NCBI GenBank assembly: GCA_900239685.1
Contig: OENT01000213.1
Coordinates: forward strand, 1 to 64,000
DNA from: Rotaria macrura
Taxonomy: Eukaryota > Rotifera > Eurotatoria > Philodinida > Philodinidae
Reading direction: 5' to 3'
Length of the DNA: 64,000 nucleotides
Each line of letters begins with the position of its first letter. The first letter of the stretch is position 1. The notes beneath the pieces are model-generated. The model worked only from the letters and a program-made list of their open reading frames with translations, was not told the origin of the DNA and made no database searches. A program made the position numbers and the translations under genes. Shown one piece after another: positions 44,078 through 58,700 of the stretch.

Positions 44078-47000
44078 TGTTATTGAATAAATATTAAGAT
44101 AACGATGCCATTCAATGTCAATGAAAATATTTTCATCATTCCTATAAGGGAAACATCAACTTACAGAAGAAGAAGAATAAACGACGACAATAACAATTTT
44201 TACGTTGTATTTGGTAGGTTAACAACCAATAGCACAAATATTTCATTCCTTCATTTATTTCAAATACCGAACAGCGACCTCTAAGAAATATTCAGCTGTT
44301 CTGTTTTTCGATGAGCAATTCGATAGGAATGTTTATGAATAATATATCTTGTAGAAATTCATGTTCTTTATCAAATCAACGTGAAATAATTGTACGTACT
44401 CTCATTTACAAGTAAACACATACATACGAATAGCAATAATTATGAAACATCGTCTTGATCGTTTTTCCTTTCTGTTATGATACGATTAAAAGAAAACAAA
44501 TATACAAAGAAAAAAAACGTTCGTCTACTAGGCTACATACGAGAATAACAGAAGTGCTGCCGCCTGCGCCATAAAATCCTTTAGAATGACCGAGAAAAGT
44601 TTGTTCTATGTAACAATAATAGACAAAATTCAATACTGTAATTTTGTCAGTGTTCAGGTTATATTAAAATGGAAACGGTTCGATATGTAATCGTTTACTT
44701 TTATTATTGTTTTCCTTCGCGAAAACACACGATAATTAACTACACATACGCAAAAAATAAATAAGACATATGTCTTGACACATAAAATGACGGCTGGTTA
44801 TGAGATGAGACAAACAAGATAAGAACGACAAGACTCGATATGCCCAAACAATGTGCGTGTCTGACAAAGCAACTGCTTCAGCATGATGATTTGTTGTTCG
44901 ATCCAGATTTCATGCTTAACTTTGAGTCTAGAGATGTATGAAAAGTCTTACGAACAGGCACGTGAACATCGACCTTCTCGTCTTTATTAGAATATTTTTA
45001 CTGGAATACGAGTCTGTGACACGATATACATCAATAAATCAAGTGACAGTATCTCACAATCTAAGATTTTTTCCAGCGACACAAGATATTCACTATAAAA
45101 ATTTGTGAAAAAATGTCATCCCATTGTTCTCTTTAGTCAGAAGCATTCCGCTGATATTCGCATATGAAATAAGGTATTGATTTTTTTCGTACAATTTTCG
45201 TTCTCGTCGACTAGGGTATCAAAATCGATGTACAAAAATAGTATTGTAGTGTTAATTATTTTTCAGTTGACCATGCTTTACATCAGAATTGTTTTTGATT
45301 TGTCTAATTTTGACTTGAACAGTAAATTGAATGATTTCTGTCTAATAGAACCGAATATAAACAAAACAAAATGTTAATAAATTTATATTATGGACGCCGT
45401 TGAATCTGCATCAAGTACAAAAAGAAATGATTGTCCGGATAATATCAGTAGAAGTGATCAAGAAGAAGAACACATCTGCTCGTAACGCAGATGAATAACA
45501 CTATAATTCATGTATCCCATCCTCTGTAGAAAACATGCACAGGTGTTTTCGTAGAGTCCATTTGAGTGTTATGACGCGGACTCGATGGATTCTGGTTGTG
45601 TAAAAGAACGTATGACTTATTGAATGATAAAATCTAGATAAAACATTGTCTGCTAACATTCGAGGGACAGTTGTATTTTTGTTGAATTGATCGCATACGA
45701 AAAATTTTTCACAGGATGAGCTCGAATCTGTTGAAAGACCGAAGAGTTTAATTGTCGTACAAAACTTTATTGAAGCTAACTCTAACCAACCTAAGCTCTA
45801 TTGAATGTCTTCATTTTTACTTCGAACGGTAGCTCGTCGAGTTTGCCCCAGCTATGATATAATTTGCTAGATTTTATTGAATGTATTTATACGACATTGG
45901 ATTTTTTTATAATTTATTTTCTTTTTGCATTAATTCATTGGTCATTTGCGTTATCAATGATGCTCCGAACAAGCAAAGTTCTTGCTCATCAAAATATTAT
46001 TAAGAAATCGTCAGTTTAATAGATTTTTTATCGAAGACTTTTCTTTTTCATGCAGTTCAGAACGTAGAATAATTTAATCTGACTAAATAGATGAAAATTG
46101 GCACAAGAATTTCAAACCAATAGAATTTAATCACAGTAATAGTTGTTATCGAAGATTCACAAAACAATCCATGATATATATATATATGAATAGAATTCCA
46201 AAAGCACCGAACTTATTTGTACGTCTTTTTCTAATATAGATTATTTTTACCTTTTACATGATTATCCAAACATTAACAACGTACAATTACTAATTTGAAA
46301 CAAGCAAAGAAAAAAACTCATCTTTTGATGAGATGGGGGGTTATTACTTTTCTTTTATCTACTGAATTATATTTTTATTTCTCTCATCCTTCACATTTCT
46401 TGATAAACATGGATATTTCGTTCAGTTTTTCAACTTCGGTGATAGATCTCCCACAATGATGGTCAAACGGCATCACTGATGTCAAAAACTCAATCATCAG
46501 TCACAAACAACAACATGGTTTAGTCCTAATTTCGAACCATCTTACAATGAAGCAGTATGATAAGCACAATCGTCTAGTTCACGCTTGTGCGAATTAGACT
46601 AGTAGTTGTTCCATTTTTATCTGTGGTTCGGCCTTTAGATTGAATGATCAAAAACACTGTTTTTATTTTGAAATATTAACTTTTGTTTCAACCACCACTT
46701 GTAATCATGTTTATGCAAATGTTCGTTGCAGCAATATTAAGTTGTCGACAAGCTCTCGTTTGTGAGAATGCGGCATAAACATGACGCATCTATCAATGTA
46801 ACACTGACTCGTGATGAAATTCATATATTAGTAAAAGAAAACTTCTACACCGTTTCGTCTAATTTCAGTTGTAGCTATTTATATCACCTGCATTGAATAG
46901 AACTGGGACAAGTTTTGAGTTTGCATCGACCTCCTTAATGAAAAGTGACGCTTAATGATAACGAGGTCTTCTTTCGATTAGTGTTAACAACTATTCTTCA

Positions 47001-50000
47001 TTAGTTGTTTTGGCGTATGAGTCGTTTCTCTATTTTCAATGATAATTGTTATTGCAAAGGATGATAGGGAAGAATGCCATAGTAATTTTCTTCTTGGTAT
47101 TTAGATTAGTTTTCGTTAATATATTCAGTGGGTACATTGCCCTACCAATGTTAGGATCATCAATCTGATCTGCAAGCTCGACTAAAACTTGAGTCAAAGA
47201 TGATTTAAAGTCAAATGTTTGATATATTGATCGACTCGCATTGGAATGATCTTCTTTTCTAGATTTAGAATATTTTACTATATTTATTCCAAGCGTTGTC
47301 TATACGGCATGTTTTAATTAGAAGATGAACACTTTTGTTTGGATGGTTCAGTTGTTAAAACTTCAGACGCATCTTAATAGACAAGGAATCACGAATATAT
47401 CGTCTCTCGAACTCGTCTGATTAATAAGATTGGTGCACAAACAATGGGATCAAATATTGTCTTAGACTTTTAGTTTAGCATTGTAATTCTTATCGGATTG
47501 AAAAGGCTAGATTTTATATTTCATGTGATGAATTCCTTCAAATAATTTCATGGGAAAAACGCATACAGCACAGCAATAAAGCTGATCATTAGTACAATGC
47601 AACTTTCCATAATTCAGTAAAAAACAGTAACTAGTAAACAGTTGTGGCTGACACAAATCATTATTTATGTGTTTTAGTTCAAATGATTTATTTCTGATGC
47701 GATAGGCTTATCTATGTCACGAAAAAGTAATAATATAGTAATGATTAATTTAGAAAACATACAGTTCTTCGTACAATCAAGAGTCTGTGTCTTTCATTTA
47801 CTGTCCGATTATTCCTTTTTTTCTCTAATTTTTACAAATGTTTTTTGTGACTCTCGGAATTTTTTAAAGTTTTCCGCATCTTGAAGAAACTTAATTCAAA
47901 ACTAGGGGTATGGTTGTTAGCTTCGAATTCTATTCCCGGATATCCATGGAGACTTAATAGAAATTCAAAGAACAAGTATCTCTTGAAATCTTAAGATGAA
48001 ACTGTACTCTTTCAACTGTGCTTTATGGCACTATGTGGTATATGTAACTGGAAAACGATTGAAGTCGGACAAGAGCATTGGGAGAAATTTTCTCATTGGA
48101 AGTAATGCGATGAATCGCTAATAAGTCAACATAACATCTGCTTACTAATCGCATTGACTGTTATGGAGGTCGCTCGTCCTTCGATATATTAGTTTCATTT
48201 GATATTTCACTAGATTCTTCATAATGTTAGTTTTATCTCTGACGAATAGGTTTTAGGACTTGTTTTTAAATTAAACACTCGAATAAAGTCTTCTTTTTCA
48301 CCGTCGCCAGATTTAAATTCGCACGCTGAAAGGTTTGATCGTAAAAAAGCTAATGTGTCTTACTTGAAATTCCTTTTGAGGACGCATCTGAAGTCAATAA
48401 ACGATATCTTACTTTCGACAAACGGACATAATCAAATAAAAAAGAATGGAAATATGATTGAAGAAGAAATTATTCTAACGATAAACAATGCCATTAGAAA
48501 ATTGGTTTCGTTCTCTCGTTTCAAGAGTTCTACTTGTTGTTTTTCATGAAAGCAAACAATAAAGTTCGTTGTTATGGCAACTTCGAAAGAAGAATAATCA
48601 TATTCTATGGAGCTCCGAGCAAAACACTGAAGGCTATAACTGCGTAGCAATCGCATTATTTCGTCGGTGACTTTCTATGTTTCTTTTTGATAGGCGAAAA
48701 CAGAAAAAATATGCACGAATAGTTTTTTCCTCAAATTCATATGCAAACAGACATGAATTGGAAACTAGAACGTTGATGAATTCAATCCATCCACTTATTA
48801 ACAATTGGAAAGCCACATTGAGGGCTATTCTTTATGCTTTTACGTATCTCAAAAACTGGCTACATTATCAAACTCGAAACATACGTTGTCAAGAAAAAAG
48901 TGTCACTGAATCATATTATTTATAAGGAGACTAATAGAATTATAATCGTGTTTAAAATCTGTCTTTATAGTGTTGTTTTTGGCTCTGTGCTGTTAAATGC
49001 GTACATTTCTCAGTCATTGAAGACATAATTGATGTCGTGACTAATTTATAGTGCTGGAAAAAGAAGATATGAACTAAGAATGAGTTTTAAAGCAATCAAT
49101 GGAACTAAAACACCTTCACAAATGACGGACAAGGGAGTGTGACAGTGTACGCAAAAAGTTAGATCGGGTTTATGTTGAACTTCGATTTTAGAAAAGGCTC
49201 CGTTGACATTGATTCGATTCTACATAATGTATATTTATATCTAGGTACGTATCGATTTTCCATCGTTTTGTGTCTACTATGCACTCAAAACGATGGAAAA
49301 CGTGGAGCATTAAAACAACTGGAAACTAGCCGGCACATAAAATCAATGAAAATAAAAATATGGATATCTTTATATTCGTAACTCGAAAAGTCTTTCTCAA
49401 TGATACATCACATCACTGATTGGGGACTGACATTCGATGTCATTCATCTTGTCTGAAAACCTAAAAACGTGGCCATGAGAAATACATAGGCTTTATCGAG
49501 ATAATTACCTTGGGAATGTTGTTGATGCAGATTCCCATTGGCAAAAATGTAGAACTCAATTAAGTCATACAACCTGGAATATGAATCGATTGTAAAACTA
49601 ATTAGTCACTCGGGTCTGTAATCGAGAGACTGACAATCGAGAACTGAAAAATTTCGACCTTAAAACTTACCCTTATTAGTTGTTGCATGAAAATACCTGT
49701 GATTTCTATGAAATATCTATGCAGAATAAAAAAGAGTTCGTCTCATTGTTTTCTCAAGAGTCAAACATTCTCGAACAGGATCTTTATGGTGATGAAGTCA
49801 ACAAGCCAATGAACGAATATAAATAAATATTGGCAACAAACGAAATAATATTCGTTTATGTTTTGTTCTCATTTTTGATAGTTGAGTCGATTTATTAGGT
49901 GTTAATATAAATGGTTCAATATCTTTTTAAATATCCCAAGAAAACTCCAATTATGCTTATTGTTTCACATCAATATGAAGTGACCACATTTACTGAGGTG

Positions 50001-52359
50001 CGGTGGATATACGTTCAACTTTGCTTGTGTTAGATGACTAGAAGAAGACCTAATAGATTATGAATCTAATTACTAAACCCTTGTATATCTCAGAAAGAAC
50101 CAGTATTACACATTGCCTCATATTTACATGTAGTAGCAAAGTGAAGATGATTTCGAAATTATTGATCTAAACAGATTAAAGTTCTTATCTTGATGGAAGC
50201 TGTGATATTTTTATCAATTATTTGGCCTCAATAGAATTTATCTGCTTTCTAATAAATAAATGTCATTAATTATTATGTAGGATTGAAGATTCTAAACATA
50301 CTACATGAGTCCAAACGCAGCAGAAAAGTTGTATTATACTTTGTAATCCTTTATTCTATAATCTCACGTTCCCAGAGATTCCCGTACGACTAAGAGATCC
50401 GCAGTCGTCACGGGCAAATATTTATCGTCCTATTTAAATGAGCTTACTTCTAGTCAGGCGCGATAGATTGACACACTCACGGATATGAAAAAGGCGACAA
50501 ATATTTTCTTCGTTTTCTTGGACACCTAGTCAATAGAACCGTAGCAATCTTTATTCGGTGCTGTTTGCTGTAAAAGCGGTATCTGTCATATACTCCATAT
50601 CAATTGCATTGATGTTCGTCACCTCAACAAATCTACTACATGCTGGAACAGAATAACTTTGGATAATGCATCTTTCTCTGGCAATCAATTGCATATTCTT
50701 TCAACTTCTTCTGTTAAATGATTGTCTCCGTGATGTCGGACTAGAAGTCAAATCTGATGAAACACTTCTCCATCAAACAATAGTAAGCGTAAATCATAGT
50801 TCGAAAAATTCATATGATCGTTCAATACGTATATCGTGCCGCAAATTACCTTATATATGTACAGACAGTAGGTTTGACTTGATAACTAGATGTATTTCCT
50901 CTTTAAAACTTTTCTCTCGTTGTGACAACTACTCCACGTATCTCTCTTATATCTTCTAAGTAGGCAAAAACTAAACAAATGCGCTCGTCATGTGTAGTCA
51001 GCCGAGTCTTATGTACCCATCAGGAGTTTCCTTTTATTTCAGTTCAGACCAGTCAGAAGTACAGAAGACGTGAACGAAAAGTGAACTTCGATATTCAGTT
51101 AAAAAGTATCCGATATCTAACTGCAAATTATGAATTCACAGCACTGTTCCATCTTCTAGGAAATTAAAACTCAGTTGAGAACAAAGTATTAGAGTGCATT
51201 TTAGTATTTTCTATATTGTTGAAACTTGTTAGGAATTTGAAAACAGTTGATGTCGTTAAAATCCAGGTGCTCTATCGATTCTTTTAAGTTGGCACTTGAT
51301 AGAACAGAAAAAAAGATAACTTTTAAACGTATTTCATACTCATATCGGCAGTCATCACTTATATCTCTAAGTAAAATAGCAACAAGAAGAATCATTTAAA
51401 ATTAAGAATGATGCCAAGCGTTGGCAGCAGATGTAGCACATTCATGTTTTTTATTTACTTATTTGACCATATTCTGCGTGTCATGTTACAGTTTTATCTG
51501 CTCGATGTCAATAGACGTGTCAAGCACGTTGACGAAAAGTCAAGATCTGTATGAACTTTTCATTGCCAACACCAGTTTGAATCAAAAGATAAATGAATCA
51601 CTTGAAAGTAGAAACTAAACTGTTTAGTTGATAACGAGAGTTACCTATTTATATCTTTCAATATTGTTCGACTCTAAAGTAATTTAAGAAAATATCTTCC
51701 GTTGGTAAATCGAGGAAATTCAAGAATGAATTCTGGTGATTTGAAATAGTTACATAATATTATTTGTTTCTAAGTTTATAGTGCAAAAGCTGACAATTAA
51801 AATAAATCTCAATCATGATTGGAAAAACAATGTGAGTTCTATGATGTTATTTTATCAGCAAATCGCTTTTAACATGATTTTATTCGAACATTGCGAACCT
51901 TCTTTAATGTATAGAACATAGCTTAACATGTATTCTAGAGCATTTACCTATCGATATGAAGAAGCGAACTCGTCTACTACACGTTAACGAAATGCTACCA
52001 TTCAAATTTAAAAATCATCTCTGACATGAAGTATCTTCTTCGACAAGTGAAATTTCAACACAAACAGCGCTTGTATTTAGAATCTCATACAATAGTCGTA
52101 CCGTTACTGTTCCTGTTTATATAAGTAAATTTACTCATTTTCATTTATTTCATTGTCATCTACATGGTCATTGAGGATGAGGAGATCGATGTACATAAAA
52201 ATATTGCAAAGTTAGAATGCTTTTACTGAAGTATAGATTTTCGAAGAAGTTTTCAATTAATTTTTTTACGCGCAGTGTTCGATGAAAATTTTGAAGAATA
52301 GTTGGCGACAGATGTCGCAGAAGTTTTTTCTTCTTGTGATTGGTTTGCAGTGATATACC
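44078..52359. other. gene desert of about 8.3 kb
   Basis: The left edge is the 5' flank and presumed promoter of PKN. Beyond it no recognisable gene was found on either strand. A 31-codon plus-strand frame starting near 45389 (MDAVESASSTK, ending at 45485) and longer frames at 48355-48925, 50666-51167 and 51421-51618 have no motif. A short (AT)n run lies near 46173-46187. Confidence 0.5.
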
Positions 52360-52795
52360 ATGGATCAGCAACGTTGTCGGTTTTCCGGATTTTTTCCTTT
52401 TAAAAATCAACTAACTCAAAGAGACATTTGTCTTTGTGATAGACACTGTTCTAGCAATATGGTAAGTCAATGAACGACTTGATTTCATAAGGAATGCATT
52501 TCCCTGTGTAAAGGTTGAATTTAAAGGACCTGGTTATACAAGCAGTTATAACAATATTTTTATTATCATTCCGGCTATCATCATAGTTGCTCTCGTTGGT
52601 GAGTTAAAATGAACTTCTATTTTTGAATGAAGATTGTATCTTATTTTAATTTTAGGCTTCGTTGCATATCGTTTGGTTGATAGTTTATTATCTAAAAAAC
52701 GGCAAAAACAAGAAAAAGCTCGATTAAGACAACAGAAAAAAGTTGACCGACAAGCATCACCTCAACCATCACCTGGCAAAAACAAACGAAAATGA
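52360..52795 (+). CDS. small single-pass membrane protein, 3 exons, unrecognised
   Basis: Exons 52360-52461, 52514-52598 and 52656-52795 are joined by two short GT-AG introns (52 and 57 nt) that keep a single frame of 108 aa. I do not recognise a family. Visible features: a Cys-rich N-terminal segment with four cysteines (CRFSGFF, CLCDRHC); GPGYTSSYNN; one strong membrane span (about residues 48-66, IFIIIPAIIIVALVGFVAY); then a basic, Gln/Lys/Arg-rich coiled tail (SKKRQKQEKARLRQQKK) ending in a Ser-Pro repeat and KNKRK. The positive-inside rule predicts the C-terminus in the cytosol. An ATTAAA polyadenylation-like signal lies 45 nt after the stop (52840-52845). Exon consistency, not homology, is the main support. 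Confidence 0.68.
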
Positions 52796-55700
52796 TTTTT
52801 GTTTTATTTATTGGTTTTCAACTGTAACTGTTTTGTTCTATTAAAGATAGAATTTTCTTTAAACGAAAAAAAATATATGTATACATTAAAATTAATATTA
52901 TCACGCGATATTTCGCAAAACCAACGTTGCGGTACACAAATTAGAAGAAAAGTTGTTGTTATTTGAAGGTCTATCAAAGAAAATGATTAGAAAAACTGAT
53001 CATCACATCTAACTCTGAATTCCATTTATTGTGTAGGAAGTATTAGTAAATATCTCATTTGAATCGTTATGTTTTCAGAAACGAAGCCCATGTAATCATA
53101 TGTAATAGTTGATTGATAGACTTCGATCACGAATGCTTTCCAAAGGTATTTATCTGTTCATCCGATTTTATTCATCGGCGACATGTAATCTCAGTAAAAA
53201 TCCATACACTTTCGAATACTTGTGTCGTATGTGAATTCTCTGAATGAATTGTTATGTAACTGGGCAAATACTTCATATACACCCATACTATCGAAACGAG
53301 CTTCAACAACAATATCTCTTGATCAGTATCACTCTATTAATAATTGTTCGATTTTCGTAGAAAATTATCTTTGAAATCCTTGGATTTGAAATCGTGCTGT
53401 AAACATACTAATATTTGACACTACGATACAGTCGAGTCAATATTATGAGAAACTCTTCATCTCTGTGGTAGTATACATCAATAACAAGAATAATCTTGGA
53501 CCCATTGTCTGTCTGTACGGTCGTTGTTCATATTTTTTCTATCTACTAGGAGAATACAGTGCTTTGCCCATGTGATTCAAACCAGAGAGAGGAATGAGTG
53601 AGGCAGGAAAGAATTATGAAAGGGTTAGACTTTTCATGGAAGTCAAGAAAAATTTCGAATGGGCTGAGGTAGGGAAGGTTGAAGTTAAAACCTTCGGATT
53701 TTCCTGATCATAGCCTCACAATTTGGATGTAAGTATATCGGCCATATTTTTGAATAAAACATAGAAACACTAACAATAAGAGTTTATGTACTATAGACCA
53801 CCCGCTCAGTACTTCGTATACCAATCAAAGGTTTTCTTTAACTTTCAATAGTCTCTATTAAAATATTATTTCTATCCTGAAAGATGAATAAATAAAGCTT
53901 GCACGATAGGAAATCGACGTCTATTGATAGACTACTTTCGTAAATTATACTACCTAGAAGTGTTCTTCACATTAAAAAAGCAGAATTTTACGTTGAATTT
54001 ATTTATACATTCGTTTTTGAAAAAGTACTTTTCATTTATTCATCAAGTTATAATTGCCGAATGTCAAGAAAAGATAAACTGCTCAGTATCTCGCTAGGAT
54101 CAGATGCGATCTTTGTTTGTGGAATAGCTTCCTACATGCTATTGAAAAACACGAAGAGACGGAGAAAAGCCAATTCATCTATAGGCATGAGATCGAACAT
54201 TCATCCAAACTTGTATCGAGAGATATTGAACCGAAAATGTGTTCAAGGTATTCTATAGTTTCAATAAGAGGCGCATGAAGAAAGTCCAACGAAGCACAAC
54301 ACTGGATGCGTTAAATAGCCTTACGTATTCTATTAGAAGAAAAGTGAAAATATTGAGCTCAAATTATTTTTTTCATAATTTAGATTCATAAATGTCATGA
54401 TTTGAAGTTGAGAAGTTGGCTTTTTTCGGGTATTCAGTCATGCTAGTATTAAAAATATGCGTCTAACAATGATTTGACCGAGGGTAATTCATTAAACTGA
54501 CAGAACATGTCCTATCTTTTAGTATCAGCATGAAACTTTTTCGTGGAGTCCTATTTGAGACAAACAGGTTATCAAAAACTTTCTGTGTTCATTTTCACAT
54601 GTTCTATTAGTATTGGTGTCTTCATTGGCAATTACGATGGCTTCTTCTATTAACAACAGCCCGGAAAAGTTAAATTATGTCATGCGGATGGTGCAAGTCT
54701 ACCGAAAGTGAATTCGAGGGTAATAGTTGATCTTGACAATGACTCAATGAAAGTGTCCCTTGAGCAGCTGACGAATGACGAAGTGAAAAATGAAAGAAAA
54801 TATTAAGAACAGAAGATACTATCGATATTTATATCAATGTAAAATGCATACCTATTCTGAAATTAACAACAACAAGAGAATCGTTTTTTCGATTTCTCTA
54901 AAATAACGTGTTGCACGTACGTAATATCACATAATTCAAGTGCTGCCGATTAAGTTTTCAGTAGCACAAAAGCTTTTTAGCCAAAGGAGATCTGATTTAC
55001 ATTCCACAACCGTTTATAATATTTTTTTTCTTTCTACGAAGAATAACGAAAGGTTTATTAAAGACTGCTTATATTCACTTTTTGTTAAATGTAGTCTTGT
55101 CAACTTTCTATTCGAATACTTCTGTGATCAACGGATTTAAATCCTGAGAAACTTTCTCTTCTCTCATCAAAAATTAACGTCATGGAGATCAAATCTGTGA
55201 TTTCGTGTAGAGTGGCATATCAAGTTTTCATTCGATTTCGTTCTGTCCGAAGAATTTTCTATAAAATAAATGAATAATCGACTCTCGTTCGAAGTAATTT
55301 TTTTCATTAATGAAGATTTTCATTGATGAAGGCGAGTTTTTAAATTTTGTCCCTTTGATTTAAAAATCAATAATTTTGCCAGCTAAAATCTTCCATTCAA
55401 AGTTGGCTTTAATTACCGCGTCTGGTCAAATACTCATATGCATTGAGATCATTTCTAATGATAAATAATTTTAAAAAGTGATTGATTGATTTATTTTAAT
55501 ATACGTAACAGTAATAAAAATTTCACTGCCCATGCAGCATTTCAAGACAGTATATCGATGAGTTTGAATGATGAGAAAACTCTCGCTGAAGTCATGAATT
55601 TGGTTTTGAATATTTTGTCATACATTATTCAAAAAGTATGAATAGAGTTCCTTATATGAAAGGCGAAATAACTTATAATCGAAGTTATGATGATGCCACC

Positions 55701-58700
55701 CGCAGTAGCTTGATTTTTCTCCATCGATTGATACATTTCGGAGGTAGATTTTAATACTATATGCAAATAAAATCCTTGAAGAAGGAATGCTGTCTTACGA
55801 TGATTGTCTAATTGGAGGAACGGCAGCCACAATATCATGAACGACGTGACCAGCATTAATCATGCTGATATACTATCAAAGCCTCTTGAAAAATGATCTC
55901 TATTATTGCGTACCTTAGTAGATCAGAAGTATATAAGTCACAGCTTTGCATTACTTGCTATAACTTCAATTAGGGACATTATATCGTCGTTAACTTTTAA
56001 GAAAAGTGTCTTTTATTTATTGGTTGGCGTAGTGCTTTGTTGAAGTAGTCTATGATCTTTCTTCCTTTGTTTTTCTCTGTATACATGCTTTCCCTTTTCT
56101 TTTCACTTGAAATGTGATATTCGATGTTCAACTCGACGAAGCTGTGAATAAATGGTACTAATAGTGGTCGTTGTAAAATTTTAAGCAACGATGAAATTTT
56201 CAAAATAAACCACTTTATGAACACAATTATGTCGATTCATCATCCTCAAATTATTACTGCCCATGCTCATAGTAAGTTAATATGTTTGTTCTCTAATCTA
56301 TACAGACAAATTATATCAATCATTATTGTTCAACTTTGTTCTAACGCATAGGCAGGAGAAAAGGATAACGGAGGAGCTCATACTAGTGGATGACCGGTAG
56401 CTTTACTTTATTTGCACCGAAAAGAAAACTGACTATTCATTTCAGCAGAAATCGGTTACGTTAATAAAGTGCAAAAATAAAAAAGGGTATTGATATGTAG
56501 TAAGACGACTATTAAAACGAATCAATCGTCGAAGAAAACCGAAAAGTAATGGTTCAGTCGGCATTGTGTATACCCCTCTTGCTTTTAAGCATTTCTCTAG
56601 ATTAAAAGTGATTGTAAACAAGCTCCAAATTAATTTTTTATCGACTGGAGTGAAGAGCAGACGTGTACTCTTTATATGGTAGGTTCTTCTTCGACTATAC
56701 GACACCCTCTACACAAATCGATCTAATCAATAACGCACACAAAAGAGTATGGATGTTACAGTACCGAGGATTGCATGAAGTACCAAAAATTTCAATGCTT
56801 AAGATTTTGTATAAAACTTTTCGAGGTTAAAAACGAATTTCATCAATAATTCCATATCACTGATACACCTGACGCTTCAGAAAAACGCAGCATCGAATAG
56901 AGTTTAAGTTTATGTTAATCATATTTTCTTCATGGATGAGAGGTCTCTTAGAAAACACTTGATCGCTTTTTGAATCATTTTTCACCTTCTAGTTCACTCT
57001 ATAATATCCTATAACTAGACAGATTTCATGAGTGCTTTTGTCTCGCACATAGCTTTCTCATCAAGTTGGATTTCGAGAAATAGTCTGCATCAAAATTACA
57101 GAAGTGTTCTATGCTATATGCTCAGAAATGTTAGCCTTCCATGCTGAGCCATTGTGAATTAAACCTGTAAGAACGTGAAACACTCAATTTCTGTTGAACT
57201 ATCTTCTAGGTGACATTTTAAGTTGAGTTTTTTTCCACAATTTTTCATAACAACTGAAGTCATATAACTGAAAGAACAAGACAACCTACAGTTTGAGGCT
57301 TCAAATTTTCTAAAAAACCAAAGTAAATATCTATAAATCATAATACTTATTCTATGAAAGACAACTGTCAATGTTCATGTGAACTCTTTATAGCTTTTAA
57401 ATAAAGCGAGTCATTTTTCTTTCTAAGTATCATGTTGTAAAGTGCGTGTGATTCTACAAATTGCGTACAATATGAGCTCTCGAAATCTAAAAAGACGTTT
57501 TCAGGACACTTGAAATAGTTTCATATCTCATGCAATCATTATACGTTCATTTCAACATGATATTTAGAAAGGAAAATTATTCACTACATATGCAAAAGTG
57601 ATCAAGAGTTCAGATGAACCATGACAATTGTGTATCATAAAATAAGCATTTCACTTTATGAGCATTCTGTTTTTGAAGGTTTTTTGTTATGGAAATTCAT
57701 ATCATGCCTGTTTTCAGTAAAATGATTTTCTTTCGATTGAATATATTTGTAAGACAACAATTCAGTGTAAGTGATCGTCCAAAAATATTGAGTCCCAGGA
57801 CGAGCATAACGACGATCAGATAAGGCCGTAAACGACTATTCACGAACGTAAAACGTGCTTACCAAAAAAATAAAGAATTAAACAAAACAGCCGTTAAAGA
57901 CCGTGCTTCGACGACCTGGACGTGTTTCCGATTTTAATGCATACTCCTATTATGATTCAATTTTTACCGCTCATATTTTCTGTAGATATAGTGTAGGCAA
58001 CGTTCGTACTTCGAAAAGTGAACAACACGTCAAAACCTATCTTAATGAGTCCGTTATACGTGAAACGAAATCGTCCTAAAGGTTTTATTACGTATTCACG
58101 GAAAAAATTTCAGTAAAACCTTGATGTAGGCTAAGTTGCTTTTTATAAGAGCTATGTTTGTGTTCTTTTTGCGATATTTATAACGCACCACGGTTATTAA
58201 CGGTTTGCAACAACTGAACAAATGATCTGAAATTCACGGTTTTATTCTCAAACTTTTTTCTTTGGTTAAGAAGATAAAAGGATGCACATTCATCATGAAC
58301 AATATCTGAATATTTTATAAATGAATTAACAGCTCATTGTCATGTTCAAATTGTCAACGTATGTTTCGATAAACTTTTAGTTCTGCAGAATATGTTTGAA
58401 TATTTGTTGGTGAATCTGTTCGTTACTTGTCTTAACATTCAGTATTCGGTAGTTTCTACGAATGTTACTCTCTAACAAAAACTATTGAAAGTTTTGACTT
58501 TCTCTTGAGAACTGGAAAAACTCTCAGTGTGATACCTCTCTTTTTTTAGAGATTAGATTAGAGAAAAATAGATAGAGACATTTTGACAAAGTCATTTGAG
58601 ATTTCATTCTTCTTTTTCTAGCGTATCATAACAGCACAATAATACCACTGCAAATAAATGCATAACTTGATGATTTATTGAAACATGGTGTTCATTTGAC

